A stretch of 64,000 nucleotides of DNA from contig NZ_WNKW01000006.1 of the NCBI RefSeq assembly GCF_009720775.1, positions 248,001 through 312,000 on the forward strand, given 5' to 3'. Position numbers and translations under genes: made by a program. Numbering within the stretch: the stretch's first letter is position 1; each line of letters begins with the position of its first letter. The notes under the pieces are model-generated. The model made no database searches and was not told the DNA's origin. It saw only the letters and a program-made list of their open reading frames with translations. The DNA comes from Pseudoduganella danionis. Lineage in GTDB: Bacteria; Pseudomonadota; Gammaproteobacteria; Burkholderiales; Burkholderiaceae_D. Of the stretch, positions 1 through 7,715 are shown piece by piece.

Positions 1-69
1 GGCGCCTTGCGCATCGGCCAGCGCGGCCTGCCACTGCGCCAGTTCCTCATCATGCGCAAACAGATACAC
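1..69 (-). CDS. Partial CDS at window edge, function unknown
   Basis: The minus strand is open from the left edge. From a GTG at 67-69 it would encode MYLFAHDEELAQWQAALADA and continue out of the window. An AAAGGAAAG stretch lies just upstream of that GTG as a possible ribosome binding site. The frame stays open further upstream to an ATG at 178-180, but that extension reads like non-coding sequence. Only about 23 residues are visible, so no family can be named. Confidence 0.35.
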   Translation of the reverse strand, partial: MYLFAHDEELAQWQAALADAQGA

Positions 70-191
70 TCTATGCTTTCCTTTACTCGGGGCTCCCCGG
101 TCGGGAGCCGTCGCAGCTGCGCGGGTTTGCGCGCTACACATTATTCCACAAATTCGCTGCCACCAACGCTGCTGGAACATTTCTGATGAGC

Positions 192-225
192 AAAAAAAAC
201 GGCGCTTCCCTGCCGGGTCGCGCCG
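192..225 (-). terminator. Rho-independent terminator of the HxlR gene
   Basis: On the minus strand a CGGCGC...GCGCCG stem with a 14-nt loop is followed by eight T residues. It lies about 30 bp past the HxlR-type gene's stop codon, where its transcript should end. Confidence 0.75.
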
Positions 226-256
226 CATCACTTCCCTACAAGTGTCTGTGTGTGGC

Positions 257-748
257 TCAGGCCATTTTGCTGATTTCCATCAGGCGGTTGCGCATGCCTT
301 CTGTGGCGGCCGGTCCCGGTGCAAACATATAGTCTTCATCATTGATGGCCAGACCGCTGTTGGCATCGACCAGCACCTGATCGGCCGGCTTGCCGGTTTC
401 GCGGCTCACTACCAGCAGGCTGGCGCCTTCCGGTGCCAGGTGGTCATTGCCCCAGGCGATGAAGGCCAGCAGCACGGGTTTGAAGGCCCGCCCCTTTTCG
501 GTCAGGATGTATTCGAAGCGCGGTGGCCGGGTGCTGTACTGGCGGCGTTCCATCAGCCCCCCTTCCACCAGCCCGGACAGGCGGCGCGTCAGCATATTCG
601 GAGCAATCTTGAGGCTTTTTTCAAATTCGTCGAAACGGGTCAGGCCATAAAACGCATCGCGCAGAATCAGGATGCTCCACCATTCCCCCACTTTGCCCAG
701 ACTGCGGGCTATCGGACAGGCCATGCTGCCAAAATCAGTGTGTTTCAT
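257..748 (-). CDS. HxlR family transcriptional regulator
   Basis: A 163-residue DNA-binding regulator. Residues about 10-100 form the HxlR winged helix: CPIARSLGKVGEWWSILILR with the conserved Cys, then RFDEFEKSL, APNMLTRRL (recognition helix) and the wing region ending in YILTEKGR. HxlR proteins are dimeric MarR-like repressors or activators that often sense redox or electrophile stress through the N-terminal cysteine, here Cys11. The ATG start follows GGAGTAAAGC, a good ribosome binding site. A terminator follows the gene. The target is probably nearby, but the neighbouring response regulator is not an obvious one, so the regulon is unknown. Confidence 0.9.
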   Translation of the reverse strand: MKHTDFGSMACPIARSLGKVGEWWSILILRDAFYGLTRFDEFEKSLKIAPNMLTRRLSGLVEGGLMERRQYSTRPPRFEYILTEKGRAFKPVLLAFIAWGNDHLAPEGASLLVVSRETGKPADQVLVDANSGLAINDEDYMFAPGPAATEGMRNRLMEISKMA

Positions 749-891
749 GCTTTACTCCTTGGTCTGCTAGTTCGTTATCGCTAATGCAATATGGCTGGCT
801 GGTCATTGTTGCCAGGCGAATTCATTATTAACGATCCGAAAAATGCCTGCTTTTGCCATAAGCGAGAGCAGTTTTGCTAGCGGAGAAAAGT

Positions 892-972
892 ATGAAAAAT
901 AGTGTCGAAGAGGGGCGATTTACAACAATCTTGCAAGCCAGTGGTAGCATATGGCTAATATCCTGCAAATGA
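892..972 (+). CDS. Possible 26-residue leader ORF
   Basis: The 286-bp gap between the HxlR gene and the response regulator holds one small ORF, MKNSVEEGRFTTILQASGSI plus six residues, preceded by GGAGAAAAGT, a strong ribosome binding site at good spacing. It ends about 90 bp before the response regulator. No family is recognised. It could be a leader peptide or a chance ORF. Nothing else convincing was seen in 749-1034 beyond the room needed for divergent promoters. Confidence 0.2.
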   Translation: MKNSVEEGRFTTILQASGSIWLISCK

Positions 973-1061
973 AAACAGAAACTATTCAACATTTTCGCCC
1001 GCAAGCGCTACTATGCAACTTATAGTGACAAAGCTTGCATAACCATTACCCAGCAAAGGCC

Positions 1062-1898
1062 ATGCCAACCGCCCGCCCCACCCCATCGAGCAAAATACTG
1101 GTCGTTGACGACTCCGCGTTCGAGCAGCGTATGCTGGTCGACCTGCTGAGCGAACTGCCGTATTCCGTTTCGGTGGCGTTTAATGGCATGCAGGGCTACC
1201 AGCTGGCACTGGCCCAGCAGCCAGACCTGATCCTGCTCGATGTGCGCATGCCGGGCATGGATGGCTATGCCGCCTGCCGCCTGCTGAAAGCCAACCCGGC
1301 CACGCAGGACATTCCGATCATTTTCCTGAGCGGCAATGACAACTCGGAAGAGCGCATCCTCGGCCTGTCGCTGGGCGGGGTGGATTTTGTCGGCAAGCCG
1401 TTCTCGCCGGGCGAACTGGCGGCACGCATACAGGTGCACCTGAATCTGGCCATGCGTGCGCGCCAGCAGTTGGTGCCGCGCGCCGACAGCGCGATCGCCG
1501 ATACCATCGTGGCCGTGACGGACCCGGAAGTGGTGATCGTCAACGCCACCAAGCGGCTGATCTCGAATAATCTGGCGGCGCCACCCAGCCTGACGGAAAT
1601 TGCCAACAAAGTGGGCACCTACCGCGAAAAGCTGTCCCAGCTATTCCGCGCCCACACGGGCATGACGGTGTTTGCCTACATCCGCGCGGCGCGCATTGAA
1701 TGCGGCATGAATCTGCTGCGCGAAACGGATATCGAAGTGCAGGATATCGCGCTGATGGTGGGTTTTAACAATGCCGGCAACTTTGCCACGGCCTTCCGCG
1801 AAAGCACCGGCCTCACCCCTAGCGCCTACCGCCAGCAGCAAAGCAACCCAGCCGTTGCGACAGAAGCGCTGCCGGCCGAAACCGGCAGCCACAAATAA
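1062..1898 (+). CDS. Response regulator with AraC-type HTH output domain
   Basis: Residues about 10-130 are a receiver domain. It has ILVVDDSAFE (acidic pair), LILLDVRMPG (phosphoacceptor Asp), IIFLSG (switch Ser) and VGKPFSP (conserved Lys). A linker leads to an AraC/XylS helix-turn-helix domain ending GFNNAGNFATAFRESTGLTP, so this is a two-component transcription factor. No histidine kinase is adjacent, so it is an orphan in this window. The frame can also start at a TTG at 1035 (MHNHYPAKAM...). The ATG at 1062 is preferred only because it is an ATG; its AAAGG is poorly spaced. A GCTGCCGG/CCGGCAGC hairpin lies in the last codons (1868-1889). The gene converges on the chemoreceptor. Confidence 0.88.
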   Translation: MPTARPTPSSKILVVDDSAFEQRMLVDLLSELPYSVSVAFNGMQGYQLALAQQPDLILLDVRMPGMDGYAACRLLKANPATQDIPIIFLSGNDNSEERILGLSLGGVDFVGKPFSPGELAARIQVHLNLAMRARQQLVPRADSAIADTIVAVTDPEVVIVNATKRLISNNLAAPPSLTEIANKVGTYREKLSQLFRAHTGMTVFAYIRAARIECGMNLLRETDIEVQDIALMVGFNNAGNFATAFRESTGLTPSAYRQQQSNPAVATEALPAETGSHK

Positions 1899-1926
1899 GC
1901 CCGGGCCGGCAGCCCTTCCCTTCCCC

Positions 1927-3474
1927 TTAACGCAGACGGAATTTGCTGACCACTTCGGCCAGATTGGCGGCCTGCTCCTGCATGGAACCGGCAGCGGCCG
2001 CAGCTTGCTCGACCAGCGCGGCATTCTGCTGAGTGACTTCATCCATCTGGGTGATGGCCCGGTTGACTTCGGCGATACCCGTGCTCTGCTCGCTGCTGGC
2101 AGCGGAAATCTCGGCCACCACATCGCTCACGCGGCGCACGCTGGACACCACTTCCGCCATGGTAGCACCGGCTTTCTGCACCAGCGCCGTACCGCTTTCC
2201 ACCTGCAGCACGGAATCGTCGATCAGTTCCTTGATCTCCTTGGCCGCCGCAGCGGAACGCTGGGCCAGATTGCGCACCTCGGTCGCCACCACGGCGAAGC
2301 CACGGCCCTGCTCACCGGCACGGGCCGCTTCCACTGCCGCGTTCAAGGCCAGAATATTGGTCTGGAAAGCGATGCCGTCAATCACGCTGATGATGTCGAC
2401 GATTTTGCGCGAGGAGGCGCTGATGGAATCCATGGTGACAATCACTTCATCGACCACCTTGCCGCCATCGCTGGCAATGCCGGACGCGGACTGGGCCAAC
2501 TGGTTGGCCTGACGCGCATTATCGGCGTTCTGCTGCACGGTGGAAGTCAGTTCTTCCATGGCCGAGGCGGTTTCTTCGAGCGAGCTGGCCTGTCCTTCCG
2601 TACGGCGCGACAGGTCCAGATTGCCGCTGGCAATTTCGGCCGAGGCCGTCGCGATCGCATCCGTACCGTGGCGCACTTCGCCCACCACTTTCAGCAGGCT
2701 GTCGTTCATGGCGCGCAGCGAGTCCATCAACTGGCCCGTTTCATCGCGCGTACTGGCCACGATAACATTGCTCAGGTCGCCCTCGGCCACGCGGCCGGCG
2801 ATGCCCACCGCTTCTTCCAGCGGCGTGGCGACAATGCGCGCCACATACACGGCCAGCCCCATGCTGATCACCACCAGTACCACCAGCACGGCAATAATGG
2901 TGTTGCGCGAGCTGGCATAGGTCACGTCGGCCGCCTTGTCGGAGGCCGTGCTGCCTTCATCGTTGATTTTCACCAGTGCATCGAGCTGCTCGAAAGCCGT
3001 GCGGAACAGCTTGTTCGAGTCCCCGCGCAACAGCGCTGCCGCCTCCTCGTTCTTGTCTTCGCGCGACAGGGCGACCAGCTTGCGGCTGGCGGCCAAGTAG
3101 TCGTCCAGCGTCTTGCGGAATTCGCCATACACGCGCTTTTCTTCGGCTTCCGAAATCAGCGCCTCATAGGCGGCCTGCTGCTTGCGCAGCGTGTCCAGCC
3201 GGGTCGCCATAGCCTTCTCCACGTTGGCGAACTCGGCCGGGTCATGCATGACGATGTGGGTAGTTTCGGAAATCCGGTAGCGCGCCAGCGACACTTCGAT
3301 CTGGCCCAGCGTGCGGATCGAGGGCAGCCAGTTGTCGGCGATATCGGTAGAAGCCTGGTTCACCACGTTGAGCTGGCGGATCGCAAACAGCCCCAGCAAG
3401 GTGGCCAGCGCAATCACGGCAGCAAAAGCGACGATGAGCTTGCGGCCTATTTTCAAGTCGGAAAACCACTGCAT
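1927..3474 (-). CDS. Methyl-accepting chemotaxis protein
   Basis: A 515-residue membrane chemoreceptor. TM1 is about residues 12-33. A periplasmic region of about 155 residues resembles the four-helix-bundle MCP sensor (4HB_MCP). TM2 (about 193-213) is followed by a HAMP domain and a long signalling coiled coil. The hairpin tip IAFQTNILALNAAVEAARAG and GFAVVATEVRNLAQRSA are the most conserved parts of the family and bind CheW and CheA. The C terminus ends at VVSKFRLR without a CheR/CheB-tethering pentapeptide. The ligand cannot be predicted. It is a stand-alone gene with no other che genes nearby. Confidence 0.95.
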   Translation of the reverse strand: MQWFSDLKIGRKLIVAFAAVIALATLLGLFAIRQLNVVNQASTDIADNWLPSIRTLGQIEVSLARYRISETTHIVMHDPAEFANVEKAMATRLDTLRKQQAAYEALISEAEEKRVYGEFRKTLDDYLAASRKLVALSREDKNEEAAALLRGDSNKLFRTAFEQLDALVKINDEGSTASDKAADVTYASSRNTIIAVLVVLVVISMGLAVYVARIVATPLEEAVGIAGRVAEGDLSNVIVASTRDETGQLMDSLRAMNDSLLKVVGEVRHGTDAIATASAEIASGNLDLSRRTEGQASSLEETASAMEELTSTVQQNADNARQANQLAQSASGIASDGGKVVDEVIVTMDSISASSRKIVDIISVIDGIAFQTNILALNAAVEAARAGEQGRGFAVVATEVRNLAQRSAAAAKEIKELIDDSVLQVESGTALVQKAGATMAEVVSSVRRVSDVVAEISAASSEQSTGIAEVNRAITQMDEVTQQNAALVEQAAAAAGSMQEQAANLAEVVSKFRLR

Positions 3475-3544
3475 GACATCTCCTTTAATTTTTTTCTACG
3501 TAGTAACACGATGATAAAACGAGAAAAATTCAAAGTCGATGAAA

Positions 3545-4117
3545 CTATGCAAGTTGTCGCTGCGCCAGCATCTGGCGACGCCAGAACCACCACGAAGCCA
3601 GCGCATTGAGCCAGTAAGCCGCATACAGCAAGGCCGTCAGTTGCAGCCCGCGGCTCAAGTACAGGGGCACGGAAATACTGTTCACCAGCAGCCAGAACGG
3701 CCAGGTTTCCAGGCGCCGCCCCATCAGCAGCAACTGCGCCACGATGCTGAAGGCCAGCACGGCCGAATCGATGAAAGGCGCATAGGCATTGGTATAAGCC
3801 TGCAGCAGCAGGCCATAGCCGGCCGTGGCGGCCAGCGCAATCGCGCTCATCCACAGCAACACAGGCGCACGCACGCGCCGGATCGGCAAGTACTGGCCGC
3901 TATCGCCACGGCGCCAGCGCCACCAGCCCAGCAAACAGGTGATGATAAAGAACAGTTGCAGTGCCACGTCGGCATACAGATTGACGCCATAAAACAACAA
4001 GGCAAACATGCTGCAGCCGACCACGCCCAACCACCACGAGTGCACATTGTTGCGTCCCGCCAGCACGATGGACACCGTCATCACGACATTTGCCGCCAGT
4101 TCTAGAGTAGAAACCAA
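3545..4117 (-). CDS. pnuC: PnuC-type nicotinamide riboside transporter
   Basis: A 190-residue polytopic inner-membrane protein with about seven hydrophobic segments. It carries family hallmarks such as WWRWRRG in the middle and the C-terminal NSISVPLYLSRGLQLTALLY segment. PnuC proteins move nicotinamide riboside by facilitated diffusion, coupled to phosphorylation inside the cell. Relatives (PnuT, PnuX) carry thiamine or riboflavin, so substrate is inferred. The start is a TTG preceded by GGGGA at 6 nt; the nearest ATG, at 4126-4128, is out of frame. No NadR-type kinase gene or recognised riboswitch is adjacent. Confidence 0.85.
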   Translation of the reverse strand: MVSTLELAANVVMTVSIVLAGRNNVHSWWLGVVGCSMFALLFYGVNLYADVALQLFFIITCLLGWWRWRRGDSGQYLPIRRVRAPVLLWMSAIALAATAGYGLLLQAYTNAYAPFIDSAVLAFSIVAQLLLMGRRLETWPFWLLVNSISVPLYLSRGLQLTALLYAAYWLNALASWWFWRRQMLAQRQLA

Positions 4118-4278
4118 AACATGTCCCCGCAGTTGAATATGGTCATCATCATTTTCCCGCCAGCGCTATGGTAAGCCGCGCCGCCAGTGCTGGCCAGCTT
4201 GCTTTCAGGAAATGCAGAATGCTTGACATTCTCCCCACTTCTGGCAAATTGTAGACAAAGTTCAAAGATTGGTTCCTC

Positions 4279-5049
4279 ATGCAAGCCCGTACCGTCGGCA
4301 CTACTGTGGCCCTGCTGTATGCGACCGCCCTGCCGGCGCAAGCTGCCCCCTGTCAGCTAAAATTAGCTTTAGAGCAATGGCCTCCCTATGTCTACAGCAA
4401 ACCGAATAGCGCGCCCACGGGGCTGGATCTGGAGCTGACCCAGGCCATACTGCGCGAAGCCGGCTGCGCTTTGCAGTTGATGCCGGAACTGCCCACGGCG
4501 CGGCGCCAGCGCCAGTTCGAGCAAGGCAGCCTGGATATGCTGCTGGCCGCATCCGACACGGCAGAGCGGCGCAAGATTGCGCGTTTCAGCATTCCTTACC
4601 GCACCGAATCGGTGAACCTGTTTGTACGCACAGAACAATTGCCGCGCTACCAGCAGTTGCGCGCCCTCGATGGCCTGCTGGCCATGCAGGTATCGCTGCT
4701 GGCGCCCAAGGTGGGCTGGTATGGCACGGCCTATGCCAAACTGCAGCCGCAGTTGCTGGCCGCCGGCCACCTGAGTACTTTTTTGAATTTCCAGCAAGGC
4801 GTACGCATGCTGGAGGCGGGACGGGCCGACGTCATCCTCGGCGATAGTGCGGCGCTACGCTATGAAGCACGCGAACTGGGGCTGGCCATCAGCGCGCTGC
4901 CCGTCACGGTACTGCGTGCGCCCGTGCACCTGATGCTCAACAAGAACACCACCACGACCGAAGAGCTGGAACAGATCAATGCCGCCATTACGCGGCTGGA
5001 AAAACAGGGCGTGCTGGCCGAAATCCGCAACCGCTACGGCGAATTCTGA
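4279..5049 (+). CDS. Periplasmic amino-acid-type substrate-binding protein (SBP_bac_3)
   Basis: A 256-residue secreted protein with a signal peptide ending near ALPAQA. The mature part has the family pattern: LEQWPPYVYSKPN, GLDLELTQAILREAGC, a TARRQRQFEQGSLDMLLAAS segment, and a GVLAEIRNRYGEF C-terminal helix. Such proteins bind polar amino acids or similar ligands for ABC importers or sensors. No permease or ATPase gene is nearby, so it may deliver its ligand to a distant transporter or act in sensing. A TTGACA lies at 4223-4228, but the matching -10 is weak. It is transcribed divergently from pnuC. Confidence 0.85.
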   Translation: MQARTVGTTVALLYATALPAQAAPCQLKLALEQWPPYVYSKPNSAPTGLDLELTQAILREAGCALQLMPELPTARRQRQFEQGSLDMLLAASDTAERRKIARFSIPYRTESVNLFVRTEQLPRYQQLRALDGLLAMQVSLLAPKVGWYGTAYAKLQPQLLAAGHLSTFLNFQQGVRMLEAGRADVILGDSAALRYEARELGLAISALPVTVLRAPVHLMLNKNTTTTEELEQINAAITRLEKQGVLAEIRNRYGEF

Positions 5050-5067
5050 GCCGCCGCCCTGCCGCCA

Positions 5068-5847
5068 TCAGGCGAACTGGCTGAAGTCCGGCTTGCGCTT
5101 CTGGAAGAAGGCCATGAAAGCTTCGCGCGCTTCCGGTGCCACCAACATGGCGCCGAAGTGGACGTTTTCTGCCGCAATCGCATCCGCTACCGGGCCTTTG
5201 CGGGCAGCCTTCATCAACTGCTTGGTCACGCGCAGCGAACTGGCCGGCAGTGCCACCAGCTTGGCCGCCTGTGCTTCAGCAAACGCGCGCAGTTCGGCAG
5301 CCGGCAGGATTTTCGAAATCAGGCCCATTTCCAACGCTTCCTGCGCGAGGAAGGCTTCGCCCAGCATCAGCTTTTCCGCCGCACGCGGATAACCGGCCAC
5401 CTGCGTCAGCAGCAGGCTGGAACCGTACTCAGGGCACAGCCCCAGTTGCACGAACGGTACGGAGAACTTGGCGTTGTCGGCGGCATAGACCAGATCGCAA
5501 TGCAGCAGCAGCGTAGTGCCGATGCCAACGGCCGCACCCGCTACCGCCGCCACTACCGGCTTGCTGCAGTTGGCCAGTGCCATCATGAACTGATACACCG
5601 AGCGCGCTTCAATACCGGCACCATCATCGGGACGGGCCGACTTCATGAAGTCTTCCAGATCGTTACCGGCCGTGAAAATTTCCGGTTTGCCGCAGATCAG
5701 CAGCGCACGCACGCTGGTGTCCTGCTCGGCAGCGTTGATGGCGTCGGCCATGCTCTGGTACATCGCCGAAGTAATCGCATTCTTGCGCTCGGGGCGGTTG
5801 AATTCCAGCGTCAGTACGCCGTTGCTAATGCTGCTCAAAATATCCAT
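5068..5847 (-). CDS. Enoyl-CoA hydratase/isomerase family protein, ECI2-like
   Basis: A 259-residue crotonase-fold enzyme acting on acyl-CoA thioesters. The oxyanion-hole regions are FTAGNDL (about 58-64) and GAAVGIGTTLLLHCD (about 104-118). True two-glutamate hydratases have Glu in the second region. Here the place is taken by Thr111/Thr112, and only Glu140 in GLCPEYGSS remains. That pattern matches Delta3,Delta2-enoyl-CoA isomerases of the ECI2/PECI type, which use a single Glu to shift double bonds during unsaturated fatty-acid breakdown. It is the last gene of the beta-oxidation cluster but is separated from the thiolase by a terminator-like hairpin. Confidence 0.9.
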   Translation of the reverse strand: MDILSSISNGVLTLEFNRPERKNAITSAMYQSMADAINAAEQDTSVRALLICGKPEIFTAGNDLEDFMKSARPDDGAGIEARSVYQFMMALANCSKPVVAAVAGAAVGIGTTLLLHCDLVYAADNAKFSVPFVQLGLCPEYGSSLLLTQVAGYPRAAEKLMLGEAFLAQEALEMGLISKILPAAELRAFAEAQAAKLVALPASSLRVTKQLMKAARKGPVADAIAAENVHFGAMLVAPEAREAFMAFFQKRKPDFSQFA

Positions 5848-5865
5848 GCTGTCTCCAAAATAGTG

Positions 5866-5896
5866 AAAGGGCGCCGGAAAATTCCCAGCGCCCTTT
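5866..5896 (-). terminator. Terminator-like hairpin between thiolase and crotonase genes
   Basis: A perfect 9-bp stem, AAAGGGCGC/GCGCCCTTT, with a 13-nt loop lies between the thiolase stop codon and the downstream crotonase. The minus-strand sequence after it is only mildly T-rich, so it may attenuate rather than fully stop transcription. Confidence 0.5.
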
Positions 5897-5950
5897 GGAC
5901 GGTTGCGCTCAAGCGCCTATGCGGTCTATGCAGCCGCCGTACGCGTTAGT

Positions 5951-7147
5951 TTATACGCGCTCGATGATACCAGCGGCACCCATACCGGCGCCTACGCACA
6001 TGGTGACCATGCCGTATTTCAGGTTGTTGCGGCGCAGAGCGTGTACCACGGTGGCAGCACGGATTGCACCGGTGGCGCCCAGCGGGTGGCCCAGCGCAAT
6101 CGCGCCGCCCATTGGGTTGACCTTGGCCGGGTCCAGACCCAGATCGCCGATCACGGCCAGTGCCTGTGCAGCAAACGCTTCGTTCAGTTCGATCCAGTCC
6201 AGCTGATCCTGGGTGATGCCGGCCGCTTTGCAAGCCTCTGGAATCGCGAACTTAGGACCGATACCCATGATTTCCGGTGGTACGCCTTTGACAGCGAACG
6301 AGGAGAACTTGGCCAGCGGGGTCAGGTTGTGCTCGCGCAGGAACTTCTCCGATACCACCAGCAGCGCGCCTGCGCCGTCCGACATCTGCGAGCTGTTACC
6401 GGCAGTGACGGAACCTTTGGCAGCGAACACTGGCTTCAGCTTGCCCAGCGATTCGATGGTCGAATCAGCACGGGCGCCTTCGTCGGTATCCACGGTGCGG
6501 GTCTTGATCTTGATTTCGCCCGTCGCCAGATCCGGCGTACGGGTGATGATTTCCACTGGCGTGGTTTCATCCTTGAAGAAGCCAGCCTGCTGGGCAGCGA
6601 TAGCGCGGCGGTGCGATTCGACCGAGAACGCATCCTGCGCTTCACGCGAAACTTTCCACTGGGTCGCCACTTTTTCAGCGGTCAGGCCCATGCCGTAGGC
6701 CATGCCCACGTTTTCGTCGGTGAACATGTTCAGGTTCATCGAAGGATGGTGACCCATCATCGGGACCATGGACATGGATTCCACGCCGCCGGCGATCATC
6801 GCATCGGCTTCGCCAACGCGGATACGGTCAGCGGCCATGGCCAGCGCGGTGATACCGGAAGCGCAGTAACGGTTGACGGTCACGCCGCCGATGGTGCGTG
6901 GCAGACCAGCCAGCAGCACCGATTGACGGGCGATGTTGAAACCCTGCTCTGCTTCAGGGAAGGAGCAGCCGATGATGGCGTCGGTGATCAGGGCTGGGTC
7001 CAGGCCAGGAGCCTGTGCCAGTGCCGATTGCATCACGCGCACCAGCAGATCGTCCGGGCGGGTCTTGTTGAACATACCGCGTGGCGCTTTGCCGATCGGG
7101 GTACGGGTCGCGGCGACGATGTAGGCGTCTTGAATTTGTTTGCTCAT
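5951..7147 (-). CDS. fadA: Acetyl-CoA C-acyltransferase (thiolase)
   Basis: A 398-residue thiolase that cleaves 3-ketoacyl-CoA with CoA, the last step of beta-oxidation. The nucleophile is Cys95 in NRYCASGITA. The active-site His is His354 in ALGHPLGATG, and the proton-transfer Cys is Cys384 in CVGAGMG. NEAFAAQ is also present. Length and motifs are complete. It sits downstream of the dehydrogenase/hydratase fusion and the DUF4442 gene in the same orientation, which supports a FadA role. Family members also serve in ketoadipate or acetoacetyl-CoA metabolism, so chain-length preference is open. Confidence 0.93.
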   Translation of the reverse strand: MSKQIQDAYIVAATRTPIGKAPRGMFNKTRPDDLLVRVMQSALAQAPGLDPALITDAIIGCSFPEAEQGFNIARQSVLLAGLPRTIGGVTVNRYCASGITALAMAADRIRVGEADAMIAGGVESMSMVPMMGHHPSMNLNMFTDENVGMAYGMGLTAEKVATQWKVSREAQDAFSVESHRRAIAAQQAGFFKDETTPVEIITRTPDLATGEIKIKTRTVDTDEGARADSTIESLGKLKPVFAAKGSVTAGNSSQMSDGAGALLVVSEKFLREHNLTPLAKFSSFAVKGVPPEIMGIGPKFAIPEACKAAGITQDQLDWIELNEAFAAQALAVIGDLGLDPAKVNPMGGAIALGHPLGATGAIRAATVVHALRRNNLKYGMVTMCVGAGMGAAGIIERV

Positions 7148-7188
7148 TTTATTCTTTCAAAAATTTTTGATCGAAGTCGGTTGCGATG

Positions 7189-7689
7189 TTAGCTACGCTT
7201 CTCGGATAAATACCATTCCACTTGAACCTGTGCGGCCAGCGTGCCGGCGGCGTCGAAAATATCGACTTCCACGGGAAACGCTACCTTGCCTTGCGCTTTC
7301 AACTCGGCCTTCAGCGCGGCCAGATCGCCGGGCACCTGGCCCACCGCACGGGTGGCGCCTTTGGCGACCTTCTGATACTGGATGCGCGATTCCTTGGCCA
7401 CAGGGCGCAGAGTAGGAATCAGCTCCGCAAAACCGCCCGCCATGGCTGCCCCGGAGGCCGTTTCGGCCAGCGTGAACAGCGCGCCGGCGTGCGGCGTGCC
7501 CAAGTGGTTGTGCAGCTTCTGGTCGTCCGGCATCGACACCTGCGCGGTGCCGTTGCCGATTTCGTCTATCCTGATGCCCAGCGTGCGTACCAGCGGCAGG
7601 GTATCCATCATCTGTTGCTTGATACGGTCATACACCATGCTCGGTCTCACTCGCAGTAATACTTTAAAAATCAGGCTCAGGGCAGACAT
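7189..7689 (-). CDS. DUF4442 hot-dog fold thioesterase-like protein
   Basis: A 166-residue hot-dog fold protein of the DUF4442/PaaI-like group. The N-terminal helix is followed by MPDDQKLHNHLGTPHAGALF, the Asn-His...HAG region that forms the active site in this fold, and then by a strand ending VQVEWYLSEKRS. It probably hydrolyses acyl-CoA esters, recycling CoA or removing dead-end intermediates. The position between the two core beta-oxidation genes supports this. The substrate is not visible in the sequence. Confidence 0.85.
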   Translation of the reverse strand: MSALSLIFKVLLRVRPSMVYDRIKQQMMDTLPLVRTLGIRIDEIGNGTAQVSMPDDQKLHNHLGTPHAGALFTLAETASGAAMAGGFAELIPTLRPVAKESRIQYQKVAKGATRAVGQVPGDLAALKAELKAQGKVAFPVEVDIFDAAGTLAAQVQVEWYLSEKRS

Positions 7690-7715
7690 GCGTTCAGAAG
7701 CTCTTGGCGTACTGC

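Noticed and set aside
1771..3609. A 612-codon plus-strand frame opposite the first chemoreceptor
   Set aside because: Antisense shadow; the product is His/Gly-rich with no family features.
4118..4278. Possible riboswitch between pnuC and the binding-protein gene
   Set aside because: Searched by eye for TPP-, NAD- and FMN-type cores; none matched. A computed covariance search would decide.
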